Assembly: GCA_001184205.1 (NCBI GenBank)
Contig: LBMP01000001.1
Location: forward strand, 1,144,001-1,208,000
Length of the DNA stretch: 64,000 bases
Source: Desulfocarbo indianensis
GTDB taxonomy: Bacteria > Desulfobacterota > Desulfarculia > Desulfarculales > Desulfarculaceae
Reading direction: 5' to 3'
The translations under genes and the position numbers were made by a program. This document shows, piece by piece, positions 42,592-50,674 of the stretch (within the stretch, counting starts at the first letter, position 1; each line of letters starts with the position of its first letter). Under the pieces are notes generated by a model. The model had not been told where the DNA came from, ran no database searches, and saw only the letters and a program-made list of their open reading frames with translations.

Positions 42592-43762
42592 GGTCAGCCT
42601 GGGTCTCATAATGATTCTGCGCGACGAGGAAGCCAACCTGGGGCGCTCCCTGGCGCCGGTGGCCCATTGCTTCGACGAGGTGGTGGTGGCCGACACCGGC
42701 TCCCAGGACGGCACTGCGGAAATCTGCCGCCGCCTGGGTGCGCGGGTGCATGAGTTCGCCTGGCAGGATAATTTCGCCGCCGCGCGCAACTTCACGATAG
42801 AACAGGCTAAAAGCGACTGGCTCTTCTGGCTGGACGGCGACAACGCCATCACACCCGCAATGGTCACGGAGTTGCGCGAATTGCTGCCGCCTCAGCCCGC
42901 GGTGCTGTGGGCTCTGGAGCGCTTGGAAGGCAAGGGCGGCATGTTGTGGCAAAAGCGCTGCTTTCCCCGTTCGCCTAAGGTCCGCTTCACTGGACGGGTG
43001 CACGAGCAATTGCGGCACCCGCCGCAATGGCCCTCCCTGGCCACGCCCCTGGTGGTGCGCCACTGGGGATATTCCGATCACGGGCACGCCCAAAACAAGG
43101 GGCGCTACTATCTGCAATTGATCGAGCAAATGCTTGAAGATGATCCGGGCGATTTTTACGCCCGCTACCAAATGGGGCGCACCCTGTTCAACCTGCGAGA
43201 ATTCTCCAACGCCATAGAGCATTTAAGTATGCTGATCCTGGACCGGGCGGCTGAAGCGCGCAACCGGCAAATCTGGGCGCACGGCCATTTTCTTCTGGCC
43301 CAGGCCTGGGAGCGCCTGGCCAGGCCGGATTTGGCCGGCGAAGTGTTGCAGGAGTTCCTGCGGCAAGCGCCGGGCGAGGGACTGGGGCATTTTCATTGCG
43401 GCCGGCTGGCTTATGGCCAGGAGGACTGGGCCATGGCCGCCAAGCATCTGGCCAAAGCCCTGAAGCTGGGCCTGGAGGCGCCCTTTGTGGAGCTTGATCC
43501 TGGCAAGACCTTGTTTTTAGCTGAATATTTTCTGGGGCGCAGCCACGAGCGCCTGGGCTCCCCGCAAAAGGCCATGGCCTTTCTGGAGCGGGCGGCGCGC
43601 CGGCAGCCCCAAAACCCCGCGCCGCTCACCGATCTGGCCCGCCTGCTTTTGGGTCAGGGCCAGGCGGGCAAGGCCAGATCGCATTTAGAGCGAGTGCTTG
43701 AATATCATCCCGGCGACCGGCAAGCCCTGCGCCTTTTGGCGCGTCTGGAGCAGGCGGCATGA
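42584..43762 (+). CDS. GT2 glycosyltransferase with TPR tail
   Basis: A 392-residue protein. Residues 1-~200 are a GT-A fold family 2 domain: LGLIMILRDEEANLGRSL, DEVVVADTGSQDGTAEI, the metal-binding FWLDGDNAI (D-x-D type) and RFTGRVHEQL. The C-terminal half has TPR-type helices (PGDFYARYQMGRTLFNL, LAYGQEDWAMAAKHLAKAL, SPQKAMAFLERAARRQPQNP). The architecture matches SunS/Cgt-like and flagellin-cluster transferases. It overlaps its neighbours on both sides, showing tight coupling. Confidence 0.86.
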   Translation: MPEVSLGLIMILRDEEANLGRSLAPVAHCFDEVVVADTGSQDGTAEICRRLGARVHEFAWQDNFAAARNFTIEQAKSDWLFWLDGDNAITPAMVTELRELLPPQPAVLWALERLEGKGGMLWQKRCFPRSPKVRFTGRVHEQLRHPPQWPSLATPLVVRHWGYSDHGHAQNKGRYYLQLIEQMLEDDPGDFYARYQMGRTLFNLREFSNAIEHLSMLILDRAAEARNRQIWAHGHFLLAQAWERLARPDLAGEVLQEFLRQAPGEGLGHFHCGRLAYGQEDWAMAAKHLAKALKLGLEAPFVELDPGKTLFLAEYFLGRSHERLGSPQKAMAFLERAARRQPQNPAPLTDLARLLLGQGQAGKARSHLERVLEYHPGDRQALRLLARLEQAA

Positions 43763-45546
43763 AGCGTCCCAACCTGGCCATAGGCTTTATCACCGACGGC
43801 GAGGCGTTTCACGGAGCTTCGCCCGAGGAGCGGGCCTTGGGCGGCTCGGAAACCGCCCTGGTGCAGGTGGCCCGGGCGCTGGCCCAGCGGGGACATCGGG
43901 TGCAGGTGTTTTGCCGCTGCCCCAAGCCCGGAATCTACCACGCGGTGCGTTACCGCGACCGCAAGGATTTGGTGCGGGCGGCAGGGGAGGAAAGGTTCGA
44001 CGCCCTGGTGGTGAGCCGCTTTTTCGCGGCGCTGGACCTGCCCTTGCAAGCTGGGCTTAAGGTGCTGTGGAATCATGATGTTCTGGATAAGCCCCGCGAG
44101 CTGGCCCAACGCTTGGAAGGCCTGGATTTGGCCTTGGTGCTGAGCTGTTTCCAGGCCCAGGGCTATGCCGAGCGCTTGCCGGCCTGCGCCGGGAAATTGG
44201 CCATAACCCGCAACGGTCTGGACCTGGAGCTGATAGCCGAAACCATCCGGGGCGTGGAGCGCCAGCCTGATCTGGTCACCTATGTCTCCCGGCCGGAAAG
44301 AGGATTAAAGCTATTACTCGAAAAAATATGGCCTCGCCTGAAGGAAGCCCGGCCAGAGCTGCGCCTGGCCGTGTGCGGCTATCAGGTGGCGGATACGGCC
44401 CTGCACCCCGCCCTGCGGCGGGAATATGTCGACATAGAGCGATTACTTAAACAATCCCCCGGCGTGGAAGTGCTGGGCGGCCTGGCCAAGAAAGCCTATT
44501 ACCGCCATTTGGCCTCCTGCGGCGCGCTATTGTATCCATGTGTTTTTCCAGAGATATCGTGCATCGCCGCCCTGGAGGCCCAGGCCCTGGCCACGCCAGT
44601 TTTGACCAGCCGGGCCTTTGCCCTGCCGGAAACCGTGCGCTCTCCGGAATTCCTGGTGGCGGGCAGGCCGGGCTCAAGGGAATACGTTGAAGCATATATT
44701 CAAAAGAGCCTGGACCTGCTGGGCGACCCGCAAACCGCCGCGCGCGTCGCGGACGAGGCGCGGGAGCGTATCTGGCAGGAGCACGATTGGGCGCTCATCG
44801 CCGCCGAATGGGAAGAGCTTTTCCTGGCGCGTCTGCGCCAGAGACTTAGCGACAGCAAGCCGGCCACCGCGGTGAGCCTGATTCTGGCCGGGGACCGCCA
44901 GAGCGCGGCAAAGCTTATGGACGAGCCCCTGGCGGCCATGCAGGAAGGCCCGGTGCCGCCGGACCCGGCCGAGGACGGCCTCTTGGACGAGATAGCCAAG
45001 CTGGCCTCGCCGGCCCTGGACCGGGCCGGGGGGCAGGGCCGGGTGGGGGTCCTGGCCAGGGACGGCGGCCGCAGCGCCGCGGGCCTGGGCCAGCGCCTGC
45101 CCGAGGCCGTGGTGGAGGAGCTGGCCGGGCCCGGCGAGGCCCAAGGCCTGGCCGCCCTCATAATCCGCGATACCCTGGAGCGGCAGACCGATCCGGCCGA
45201 GTTTCTGGGCCGGGCCTTGTCGGCCTGCGCGCCGGACGGCCTCTTGGTGCTCTGCGTGGCCAGCGGGGCCTGGCCCCTGCTGAGCCCCGGTTATCTGGGC
45301 CGGTTGCACGATCTGGGCCGCGATGAGTTGATGCGGCTCCTGCCGGGGCGGCGCATGCTCCTGGCCTTTGCCCCCCGGGGCCTGGTGGGCCGGGGCGCGC
45401 ACCGCTATCACGCCGGGCGCTGGCTGGCCGTGGCGCCGGTGCAGGGCCCCGCGCCGGGCGCGCTGGACCCGGAGGCGGCCTTGCGGCGGGCGCGGCCCGC
45501 GCCGGATTTTCTGATCGAGGAGGTGCGGCGTGTTGGCCTTATCTGA
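43759..45546 (+). CDS. GT4-type glycosyltransferase fused to an unknown C-terminal domain
   Basis: A 595-residue protein. Residues 1-~370 form a GT-B glycosyltransferase: GGSETALVQVARALAQRGHRV, LAITRNGLDLELI, VTYVSRPERGLKLLL and PEISCIAALEAQALATPVL. The remaining ~220 residues do not belong to the GT fold. They contain AALIIRDTLERQTDPAEFLGRAL and PDGLLVLCVASGAWPLL, which recall the second half of a class I methyltransferase but lack a visible SAM-binding glycine motif. It overlaps the previous gene by four bases and the next by seventeen. Confidence 0.8.
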   Translation: MKRPNLAIGFITDGEAFHGASPEERALGGSETALVQVARALAQRGHRVQVFCRCPKPGIYHAVRYRDRKDLVRAAGEERFDALVVSRFFAALDLPLQAGLKVLWNHDVLDKPRELAQRLEGLDLALVLSCFQAQGYAERLPACAGKLAITRNGLDLELIAETIRGVERQPDLVTYVSRPERGLKLLLEKIWPRLKEARPELRLAVCGYQVADTALHPALRREYVDIERLLKQSPGVEVLGGLAKKAYYRHLASCGALLYPCVFPEISCIAALEAQALATPVLTSRAFALPETVRSPEFLVAGRPGSREYVEAYIQKSLDLLGDPQTAARVADEARERIWQEHDWALIAAEWEELFLARLRQRLSDSKPATAVSLILAGDRQSAAKLMDEPLAAMQEGPVPPDPAEDGLLDEIAKLASPALDRAGGQGRVGVLARDGGRSAAGLGQRLPEAVVEELAGPGEAQGLAALIIRDTLERQTDPAEFLGRALSACAPDGLLVLCVASGAWPLLSPGYLGRLHDLGRDELMRLLPGRRMLLAFAPRGLVGRGAHRYHAGRWLAVAPVQGPAPGALDPEAALRRARPAPDFLIEEVRRVGLI

Positions 45547-47116
45547 GCGAACCCCGGCGGAAACCAAATCCCAGGCCAGCGGCGCCAGCCTGGTGATCCA
45601 ACTGGCCCGCCTGGGCGATTTTCTGCAAACCACGCCGCTGTTGGCCGCTCTGGGCAAGCCCCACGTCCTGGTCACCCCGGCCCAAGCGCCCCTGGCCCTG
45701 GCCTGTCGCCACCGGGAGCGGGTTTTGATCATGGACCCCGCCACCCTGGAGGACGCGGCCAGGGCCGGCGAATCCCCGCGCCTGCGCCTGGCGCGGCTGG
45801 GCGGGCTTTTAGAGCCCCTGGCCGGGCTGGCGGTGGGGGAGGTCTACAACCTGAACCTGAGCGGGCTGTGCGCTGGCCTGGCCTCCCTGTGGCCAAGGGC
45901 CGGGCTGCACGGCTGGCGCTGGCAAGAGGGGCGCATGGCGGGCGAGGCCTGGAGTCCCTTCCTCATGCATCTGGTGGCCGACCGCCGGCTTACCCGCCTG
46001 CACCTTTCCGATATCCTGGCTTCCTATGCCGCGCCCCAGGGCCCGCCCCTGGAGCGCCTGGAGCACCGGGTGGAGCCGGCGGCGCGGCAAAAGGCCCGCG
46101 AGCTGTTGCCCGCGGGAAGGCCCCTGGCGGCCTTGCAGCTGGGGGCCAACAACGACCTCAGGCGCTGGCCCGTGGCCTCCTTCGCCCGCCTGGCCCGGGG
46201 CCTTTTGGCCCAGGGCGTGGGCCTGGCCCTGGTGGGCTCTGCCCGGGAGCGGGTGCTGGCCCGGCGTCTGCTGCGGGATCTGGGCGCGGCCGGCCAGGAG
46301 GTGCGGGACCTCATGGGCCGCACCGACCTGCCCACCCTGGCCGCGGTGCTGGAGGCCTGCGACCTGACCGTCTCAGCCGACACCGGCAGCCTGCATCTGG
46401 CCACGGCGGTGGGCAGCCGGGTGCTGGCCCTGTTCATGGGTCCGGCCCAGGTCCATGAAACCGGCCCCTATGGCCACGGCCATCTGGTTTTGCAGGCCCG
46501 CGACCAATGCGGGCCCTGCCAGGAGCACGCGCCCGTCTGCCAGGGCGCCGCCCCCTGCCGGCGGCTGATCACGCCCCAGGCGGCCCTGCGGGCGGCCCTG
46601 GCGCTTTTGGGCGGAGTCTCGGCCTCGCGCGCCTCCGCCGGCCTGAGCCTGCCTGCTGGGGTGGAGGCCCTGGCCGGCGAGATGGACGCTTTCGGCCAGC
46701 GCTATCGCCAGCTTAATGCCCGGCCCCTAACCGTGGGCGATGGCTTGGCCTTGGCCCTGCGGGAGGCGGGCCGTCTGCTCCTGCGGCCGGATTATGTTTT
46801 TGAAGACGGCCTGGTCGGCCGGGAATTGGCCCAGGGCTACTCGGCCCCCAGCCAGGAGACGAGCCGGCAATTGGCGGGCCTGGCCGGGGCCGCCGCCCGC
46901 CTGGCCGCGGCTTGCCACGGCAGTGATGCGGACGCGGCGCGGCGGGTCATGGCCCAGGCTCCGGGGCTGAAGCCCCTGGCGCTAACGGCGGGGCCCCAGG
47001 CCCCGGCAGGTTTATCCCATGCCTGCCGGGCCGCTTCTGCCGTGTTGGCGATGGCCTCCGGGGGCGGCGAGGGGGCGGCGAGGGGGCGGCGAGTTGAATG
47101 TGGCAAGATTGATTAG
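45530..47116 (+). CDS. GT9 (heptosyltransferase-family) glycosyltransferase
   Basis: A 528-residue protein with a GT9 core: LVIQLARLGDFLQTTPLLAAL (N-terminal Rossmann), LAALQLGANNDLRRWPVASFARL, LALVGSARERVLARRLL and the donor motif LTVSADTGSLHLATAVGSRVLALFMGPA (in parts), followed by QCGPCQEHAPVCQG. About 150 C-terminal residues are an Ala-rich helical extension. GAGGAGG precedes GTG 45530. The last codons run over three 11-bp repeats (47060-47092). Its acceptor is more likely protein-linked glycan than LPS core, given the neighbours. Confidence 0.84.
   Translation: MLALSERTPAETKSQASGASLVIQLARLGDFLQTTPLLAALGKPHVLVTPAQAPLALACRHRERVLIMDPATLEDAARAGESPRLRLARLGGLLEPLAGLAVGEVYNLNLSGLCAGLASLWPRAGLHGWRWQEGRMAGEAWSPFLMHLVADRRLTRLHLSDILASYAAPQGPPLERLEHRVEPAARQKARELLPAGRPLAALQLGANNDLRRWPVASFARLARGLLAQGVGLALVGSARERVLARRLLRDLGAAGQEVRDLMGRTDLPTLAAVLEACDLTVSADTGSLHLATAVGSRVLALFMGPAQVHETGPYGHGHLVLQARDQCGPCQEHAPVCQGAAPCRRLITPQAALRAALALLGGVSASRASAGLSLPAGVEALAGEMDAFGQRYRQLNARPLTVGDGLALALREAGRLLLRPDYVFEDGLVGRELAQGYSAPSQETSRQLAGLAGAAARLAAACHGSDADAARRVMAQAPGLKPLALTAGPQAPAGLSHACRAASAVLAMASGGGEGAARGRRVECGKID
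47060..47092. repeat. Three perfect copies of an 11-bp unit at the end of the GT9 gene
   Basis: GGGGGCGGCGA is repeated at 47060-47070, 47071-47081 and 47082-47092. Because 11 is not a multiple of three, gain or loss of a unit shifts the reading frame of the last residues of the GT9 gene (stop at 47114-47116). Confidence 0.92.
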
Positions 47117-47180
47117 TTATTAAAGCTGATTAGCTAAAGCAGCCGGCGCTGGGAACCGCCGCCGCTTGGGGCCGGGTCCC

Positions 47181-47196
47181 TGGTATGGAGTTTGCT
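47181..47196 (+). promoter_or_regulatory. Sigma-54 promoter for the second glycosylation unit
   Basis: TGGTATGGAGTTTGCT has GG and GC ten bases apart, with TGG and TTGCT intact. It shares TGGTATGG with the promoter at 39437. The start site is expected near 47207, about 53 bases before the ATG at 47260, which excludes an upstream start at 47206. Confidence 0.67.
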
Positions 47197-47259
47197 TGAA
47201 TATCATTGAACGCTTCCGGGCCGGCAGCGCGGCCCCAAGCTGATCACCCTGGAGAGGCC

Positions 47260-48915
47260 ATGGATTATCTGGAAACCAATTTGGCCGCCCTGGCCCGGCG
47301 TCAGCCGGATTTGGCCAGGGATTTGGCCAACGCCGCGCCCGATCCCCAGGCGATTCTGGAGCCCAGCCGCCAAGGCCCGCCCGCCTTGCGCCTGGGGCAG
47401 ATCCGGCTCACCTCCACCGTGGACCCGGTGCGGGAAGGCCTCAGCCTGGCCAAGACCGCGCCGCCGGGGCCCCTGGCCTGCCTGGGCTTCGGCCTGGGCT
47501 ATCACCTGGAGCCTCTGGCCGGCCGCGACTTGGTGGTCTGGGAGCCCAACCCGGGTCTTTTGCGGCTGGCTTTTAGCGCCAGGGACCTGAGCGGTCTCTT
47601 GCCCCGGCTGCGCCTGGTGGTGGAGGCGGACAAGCTGGGCGATTTGCGGGGCCGCGGCATGTTCCTGCACCGCCCCAGCGCCCGGCTCTATCCCCTGGAG
47701 GCCAGGGGCCTGGCCCGCCGTCTGGCAGACGAGGCGGCTTTGGGCCGCCCCCGGCCCGCCCGGCCTCGGGTGCTGGTGGTGCCGCCGGTTTGGGGAGGAA
47801 GCCTGCCCATCGCCTATTGGTGCGCCGAGGCCCTGGCCGATCTGGGCTGCGAAGTATTCACCGTGCCCATCGACTGCCTGGAGCCCCTGCACCGCCTGCT
47901 GCGCGAGTCCAAGGGCGACTTGGTCCGCCAGGACAAGATGCAGGCCTCCCTGGTGCGTTTCCTGGGCGAACTCACCGTTCTTTTGGCCGAGGAGTTCCAG
48001 CCCCATCTGGTTTTCGCCATGGCCCAGGCCCCCCTGGCCGCGCAGGCGGTGGAGGCCCTGAACCGGCTGGGCGCGCCCACCGCCTTCTGGTTCATCGAGA
48101 ACTACCGGCACATGGATTATTTCCGCCATCTGGCCTCGGCCTACAGCCATTTTTTCCACATTCAGGGCGCGGCCCTGGAGGAGGAGCTGGACCGGCTGGG
48201 CGCCAAGCACCATTTCCTGCCGGTGGCCGCTCATCCCCCCATCCACCGCCCCCTGGAGCTGAGCAAGGCCGATTACGCGCGCTATTACGCGCCGGTGGGC
48301 TTCATGGGCCACGGCTATCCCAACCGCCGGCTGGTCTTCGCCCGCCTGGCCCGGAAGGGACTGCCCCTGGGCATCTGGGGCACGGCCTGGCCCCAGAGGG
48401 AGCCTTTCGCCGGCCTGGTGCGGGAGAAGGGACGCCGCCTGGAGAGCGGGGAGGTGGTCAAGGTCTACAACGCCTGCCAGGTGGTTTTGAACCTGCATTC
48501 CTCGCCCACCGCCGACGACGGGGTGGCCCGGGCGGATTTCGTCAACCCCCGCACCTTCGAGGTGGCGGCCTGCGGCGGGTTCCAGTTGGTGGACCGGGTG
48601 GCGGGCCTGGAAAAGCTGTTCGCGCCGGGCCGCGAGCTGGCGGTCTTCGGCAGCGAGGACGAGATGCTGGAGATGGCGCGCCATTACCTGGCCAATCCGG
48701 AGGAACGCGCCCGCATCGCCCAAGCCGGGCGGCGCCGGGTGCTTAACGAGCATACCTATTATCACCGCATGGAGCGGATACTAAGCATTTGCCTGGGGCC
48801 GGCCGATCAAGCCGAACCCAATGACCGGGCGCGGCCATCCGCCGCCGCCAAGGATCAGGCGGCCTATGCCATATTGCACAGCCTGGCCCAGACCGAGGCG
48901 GTCGGGCTCAATTAA
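47260..48915 (+). CDS. CgeB-family glycosyltransferase
   Basis: A 551-residue protein with the two-part CgeB/DUF3880 layout. The first half has RPRVLVVPPVWGGSLPIAYWCAEALADLG (in parts) and a HLVFAMAQAPLAAQAVEAL segment. The second half has PTAFWFIENYRHMDYFRHLA, YYAPVGFMGHGYPNRRLVFARLA, VYNACQVVLNLHSSP and FVNPRTFEVAACGGFQLVD, the typical donor-site region. GGAGAGG precedes the ATG at 47260. It heads a separate sigma-54 unit with two small genes. A role in flagellin or surface glycan assembly is inferred from position. Confidence 0.84.
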   Translation: MDYLETNLAALARRQPDLARDLANAAPDPQAILEPSRQGPPALRLGQIRLTSTVDPVREGLSLAKTAPPGPLACLGFGLGYHLEPLAGRDLVVWEPNPGLLRLAFSARDLSGLLPRLRLVVEADKLGDLRGRGMFLHRPSARLYPLEARGLARRLADEAALGRPRPARPRVLVVPPVWGGSLPIAYWCAEALADLGCEVFTVPIDCLEPLHRLLRESKGDLVRQDKMQASLVRFLGELTVLLAEEFQPHLVFAMAQAPLAAQAVEALNRLGAPTAFWFIENYRHMDYFRHLASAYSHFFHIQGAALEEELDRLGAKHHFLPVAAHPPIHRPLELSKADYARYYAPVGFMGHGYPNRRLVFARLARKGLPLGIWGTAWPQREPFAGLVREKGRRLESGEVVKVYNACQVVLNLHSSPTADDGVARADFVNPRTFEVAACGGFQLVDRVAGLEKLFAPGRELAVFGSEDEMLEMARHYLANPEERARIAQAGRRRVLNEHTYYHRMERILSICLGPADQAEPNDRARPSAAAKDQAAYAILHSLAQTEAVGLN

Positions 48916-48928
48916 GGAGGACGGAGAC

Positions 48929-49540
48929 ATGGAAGTCTTGGTGGACGGCAAGCAATTCGCCGGCGAATTGATCGGCGGCACCCTGCAGGACATATTGGGC
49001 GATCTGGCCAACAAGGCGGTGGGCGACGACGCCACCATGCGCGAGGTGCGCATCAACGGCGAGCTCTTCGAGGAGGCCAAGCTGGGCCCGGCCGACCGCC
49101 TGGGCCGCGAGCGCATCCAGCGCCTGGAGGTGGAGACCATCCCGGCCCGGGAAATGGCCGTGCATTTCCTGGCCAACGCGGGGGCCTATCTGGATGCCAT
49201 CAAGCATTCGGTGGGCCGCGTGGCCGAGCTTTTCCGGGTCAGCGACGAGCAGGAGGCCAGCGAGCATTACCTGAACACCCTGGAGAGCATCCAGCTCTTC
49301 CTGCAAATGCTGCAGGAATGCCGCCAGATCTTGGAGCTGGATTTCGAGAGCCCCAGCCTGGAAGGCCTGAGCGGCGAGGAACGCCTGCAAAAGCTCCTGG
49401 TGTTGATCAAGGATCTGCTTTCCGCGCAGGAACAGCAGGATTGGGTGCTCCTGGCCGATATCCTGGAATACGATCTCAGCGCGGAACTCGACCTCTGGAG
49501 GGGCTTCATGCCCACCCTCAAGGAGCAGGCCCTGTCGTGA
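48929..49540 (+). CDS. Unknown helical protein in the second glycosylation unit
   Basis: A 203-residue protein with AAGGAGG upstream of the ATG. The first ~80 residues look like a small mixed alpha/beta domain (MEVLVDGKQFAGELIGGTLQDIL, MREVRINGELF). The rest is helical (FLANAGAYLDAIKHSVGRVAELF, SEHYLNTLESIQLFLQMLQECRQILEL, LILDILEYDLSAELDLWRGFM in part). It has no signal peptide. It overlaps the next gene (GTGA). I do not recognise a family; its place before a FliT-like gene and fliS suggests a flagellar accessory or chaperone role. Confidence 0.62.
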   Translation: MEVLVDGKQFAGELIGGTLQDILGDLANKAVGDDATMREVRINGELFEEAKLGPADRLGRERIQRLEVETIPAREMAVHFLANAGAYLDAIKHSVGRVAELFRVSDEQEASEHYLNTLESIQLFLQMLQECRQILELDFESPSLEGLSGEERLQKLLVLIKDLLSAQEQQDWVLLADILEYDLSAELDLWRGFMPTLKEQALS

Positions 49541-49977
49541 GCCTTTTAAACGAATTGGATCGCCTGCAGCATCTGCACGGAGAGCTCTTGGGCCAGGCCC
49601 AGGTGCTATTGGGGCTGCTGGAAAAGGGAGACCAGGAGGAGGCCTTCGAGGACGCCTGGGCGCGGCGCCAGAAGACCTTCAAGGAGCTTAACGCCATGCA
49701 CCAGCGCCTGGCCCCGACTTTCGCCGCCTGGGAGCCGCAAGGGGGCGGTTTGAGCCCCGGCGAGCAGAGCCGCGCCCAAGAGGTGTTCGAACACATCCGC
49801 CGCCTGGGGAGGCAGGTGCTGGACGTGGACCGGCGCGTGGCCCAACTTCTGGAGGAGCGGAGGACGGCGTTGATGAAGGACCTGGGGCACATCAAGGAAG
49901 TCCAGCGGGTCCGGCACGCCTATGCCGGCGGAGACCGCCGCTGGTGGGGACCGGACCGGGTTTCGCGCACCGGTTAG
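49537..49977 (+). CDS. Putative FliT-like flagellar chaperone
   Basis: A 146-residue, largely helical protein. The pattern LLNELDRLQHLHGELLGQAQVLLGLLEKGDQEEAFEDAWARRQKTFKEL (in parts), then HIRRLGRQVLDVDRRVAQLLEERRTALMKDLGHIKEVQRV (in parts) is like FliT: a first helix pair, a short loop and a long last helix. FliT chaperones FliD and commonly sits by fliS and fliD, which follow here on the other strand. The GTG start overlaps the preceding stop. Sequence identity to known FliT could not be tested. Confidence 0.55.
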   Translation: MSLLNELDRLQHLHGELLGQAQVLLGLLEKGDQEEAFEDAWARRQKTFKELNAMHQRLAPTFAAWEPQGGGLSPGEQSRAQEVFEHIRRLGRQVLDVDRRVAQLLEERRTALMKDLGHIKEVQRVRHAYAGGDRRWWGPDRVSRTG

Positions 49978-50017
49978 CCCGCTTATCGGACCATGATTTG
50001 GCCGGACTCGGCGACGC

Positions 50018-50036
50018 GCCGGGCCCGGCTTTTTTT
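50018..50036 (+). terminator. Intrinsic terminator after the FliT-like gene
   Basis: A GCCGGGCCCGGC palindrome at 50018-50029 is followed directly by seven T (50030-50036). The stem is short but GC-only, and the T-run is good. Confidence 0.65.
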
Positions 50037-50135
50037 CGCCTTGCCAAGGCGTGCAAGCGCGTAAAAAAAGCGGACGCGGCCCCCCAAAGGGACCGCATCG
50101 GCCTTGGCATGGCGCTGGGAAGGGGATAACCCGCA

Positions 50136-50172
50136 GCCCGGCGGCCGGTTTTTTTATAGCCGGGCGGTTTTT
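50136..50172 (+). terminator. Second terminator-like hairpin before convergent fliS
   Basis: GCCCGGC (50136-50142) pairs with GCCGGGC (50159-50165) around a T-rich loop, and GGTTTTT follows. It backs up the first terminator and protects the 3' end of fliS from read-through. Confidence 0.55.
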
Positions 50173-50182
50173 CGGCGCGGCC

Positions 50183-50620
50183 TCAGACCGTGAGGCCGCT
50201 TCTGGTCTGGGCCTTTTGGCCCGCCTGCCGGTCCAGCACCTCCCTGGCCTCGGGCTTGGCCACCGCCTCGCGCCAGGCTTCGTTCAGGGTGGTGAGCATG
50301 CGGGTCACGTCGCGCAGTGGTTCATTGTCGGCCTTGATCTTGGCCCGCACCAGCTGATCGCCCATGAACAAATACAGCCGCCGCAGGTTGGCCGCGATGT
50401 CGCCGCCCTGATCCATGTTGAGGGAGGCGTTCAGCTCGTCGATGATGTCCTGAGCCCGGTTGATGAGGTTGGCGGCGCCGGGGATGTCGCCATCGCTCAG
50501 GCTGGCCTCGGCTTTGGTCAGGAAGCTGATGGCCCCTTCATAGAGCAGCACGATGAGCCGCCCACGGTCCACCGTGGCCACCTGGGCCTTACGGTACTGA
50601 TTCTGTCCATACTGCTGCAT
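50183..50620 (-). CDS. fliS: Flagellin export chaperone FliS
   Basis: FliS binds the C-terminus of flagellin and keeps it unfolded for export. The 145 residues show the family start QYRKAQVATVDRGRLIVLLYEGAISFLTKAE (in parts), the middle INRAQDIIDELNASLNMDQGGDIAANLRRLY (in parts) and MLTTLNEAWREA. It is downstream of fliD in a two-gene minus-strand unit. In other organisms FliS also joins FliW-CsrA control of flagellin level. Confidence 0.95.
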   Translation of the reverse strand: MQQYGQNQYRKAQVATVDRGRLIVLLYEGAISFLTKAEASLSDGDIPGAANLINRAQDIIDELNASLNMDQGGDIAANLRRLYLFMGDQLVRAKIKADNEPLRDVTRMLTTLNEAWREAVAKPEAREVLDRQAGQKAQTRSGLTV

Positions 50621-50674
50621 GATTACCCATCCTTGGTGTTAGCCGGACCCGGCCATGGGCCCTTGATTGCTTAT

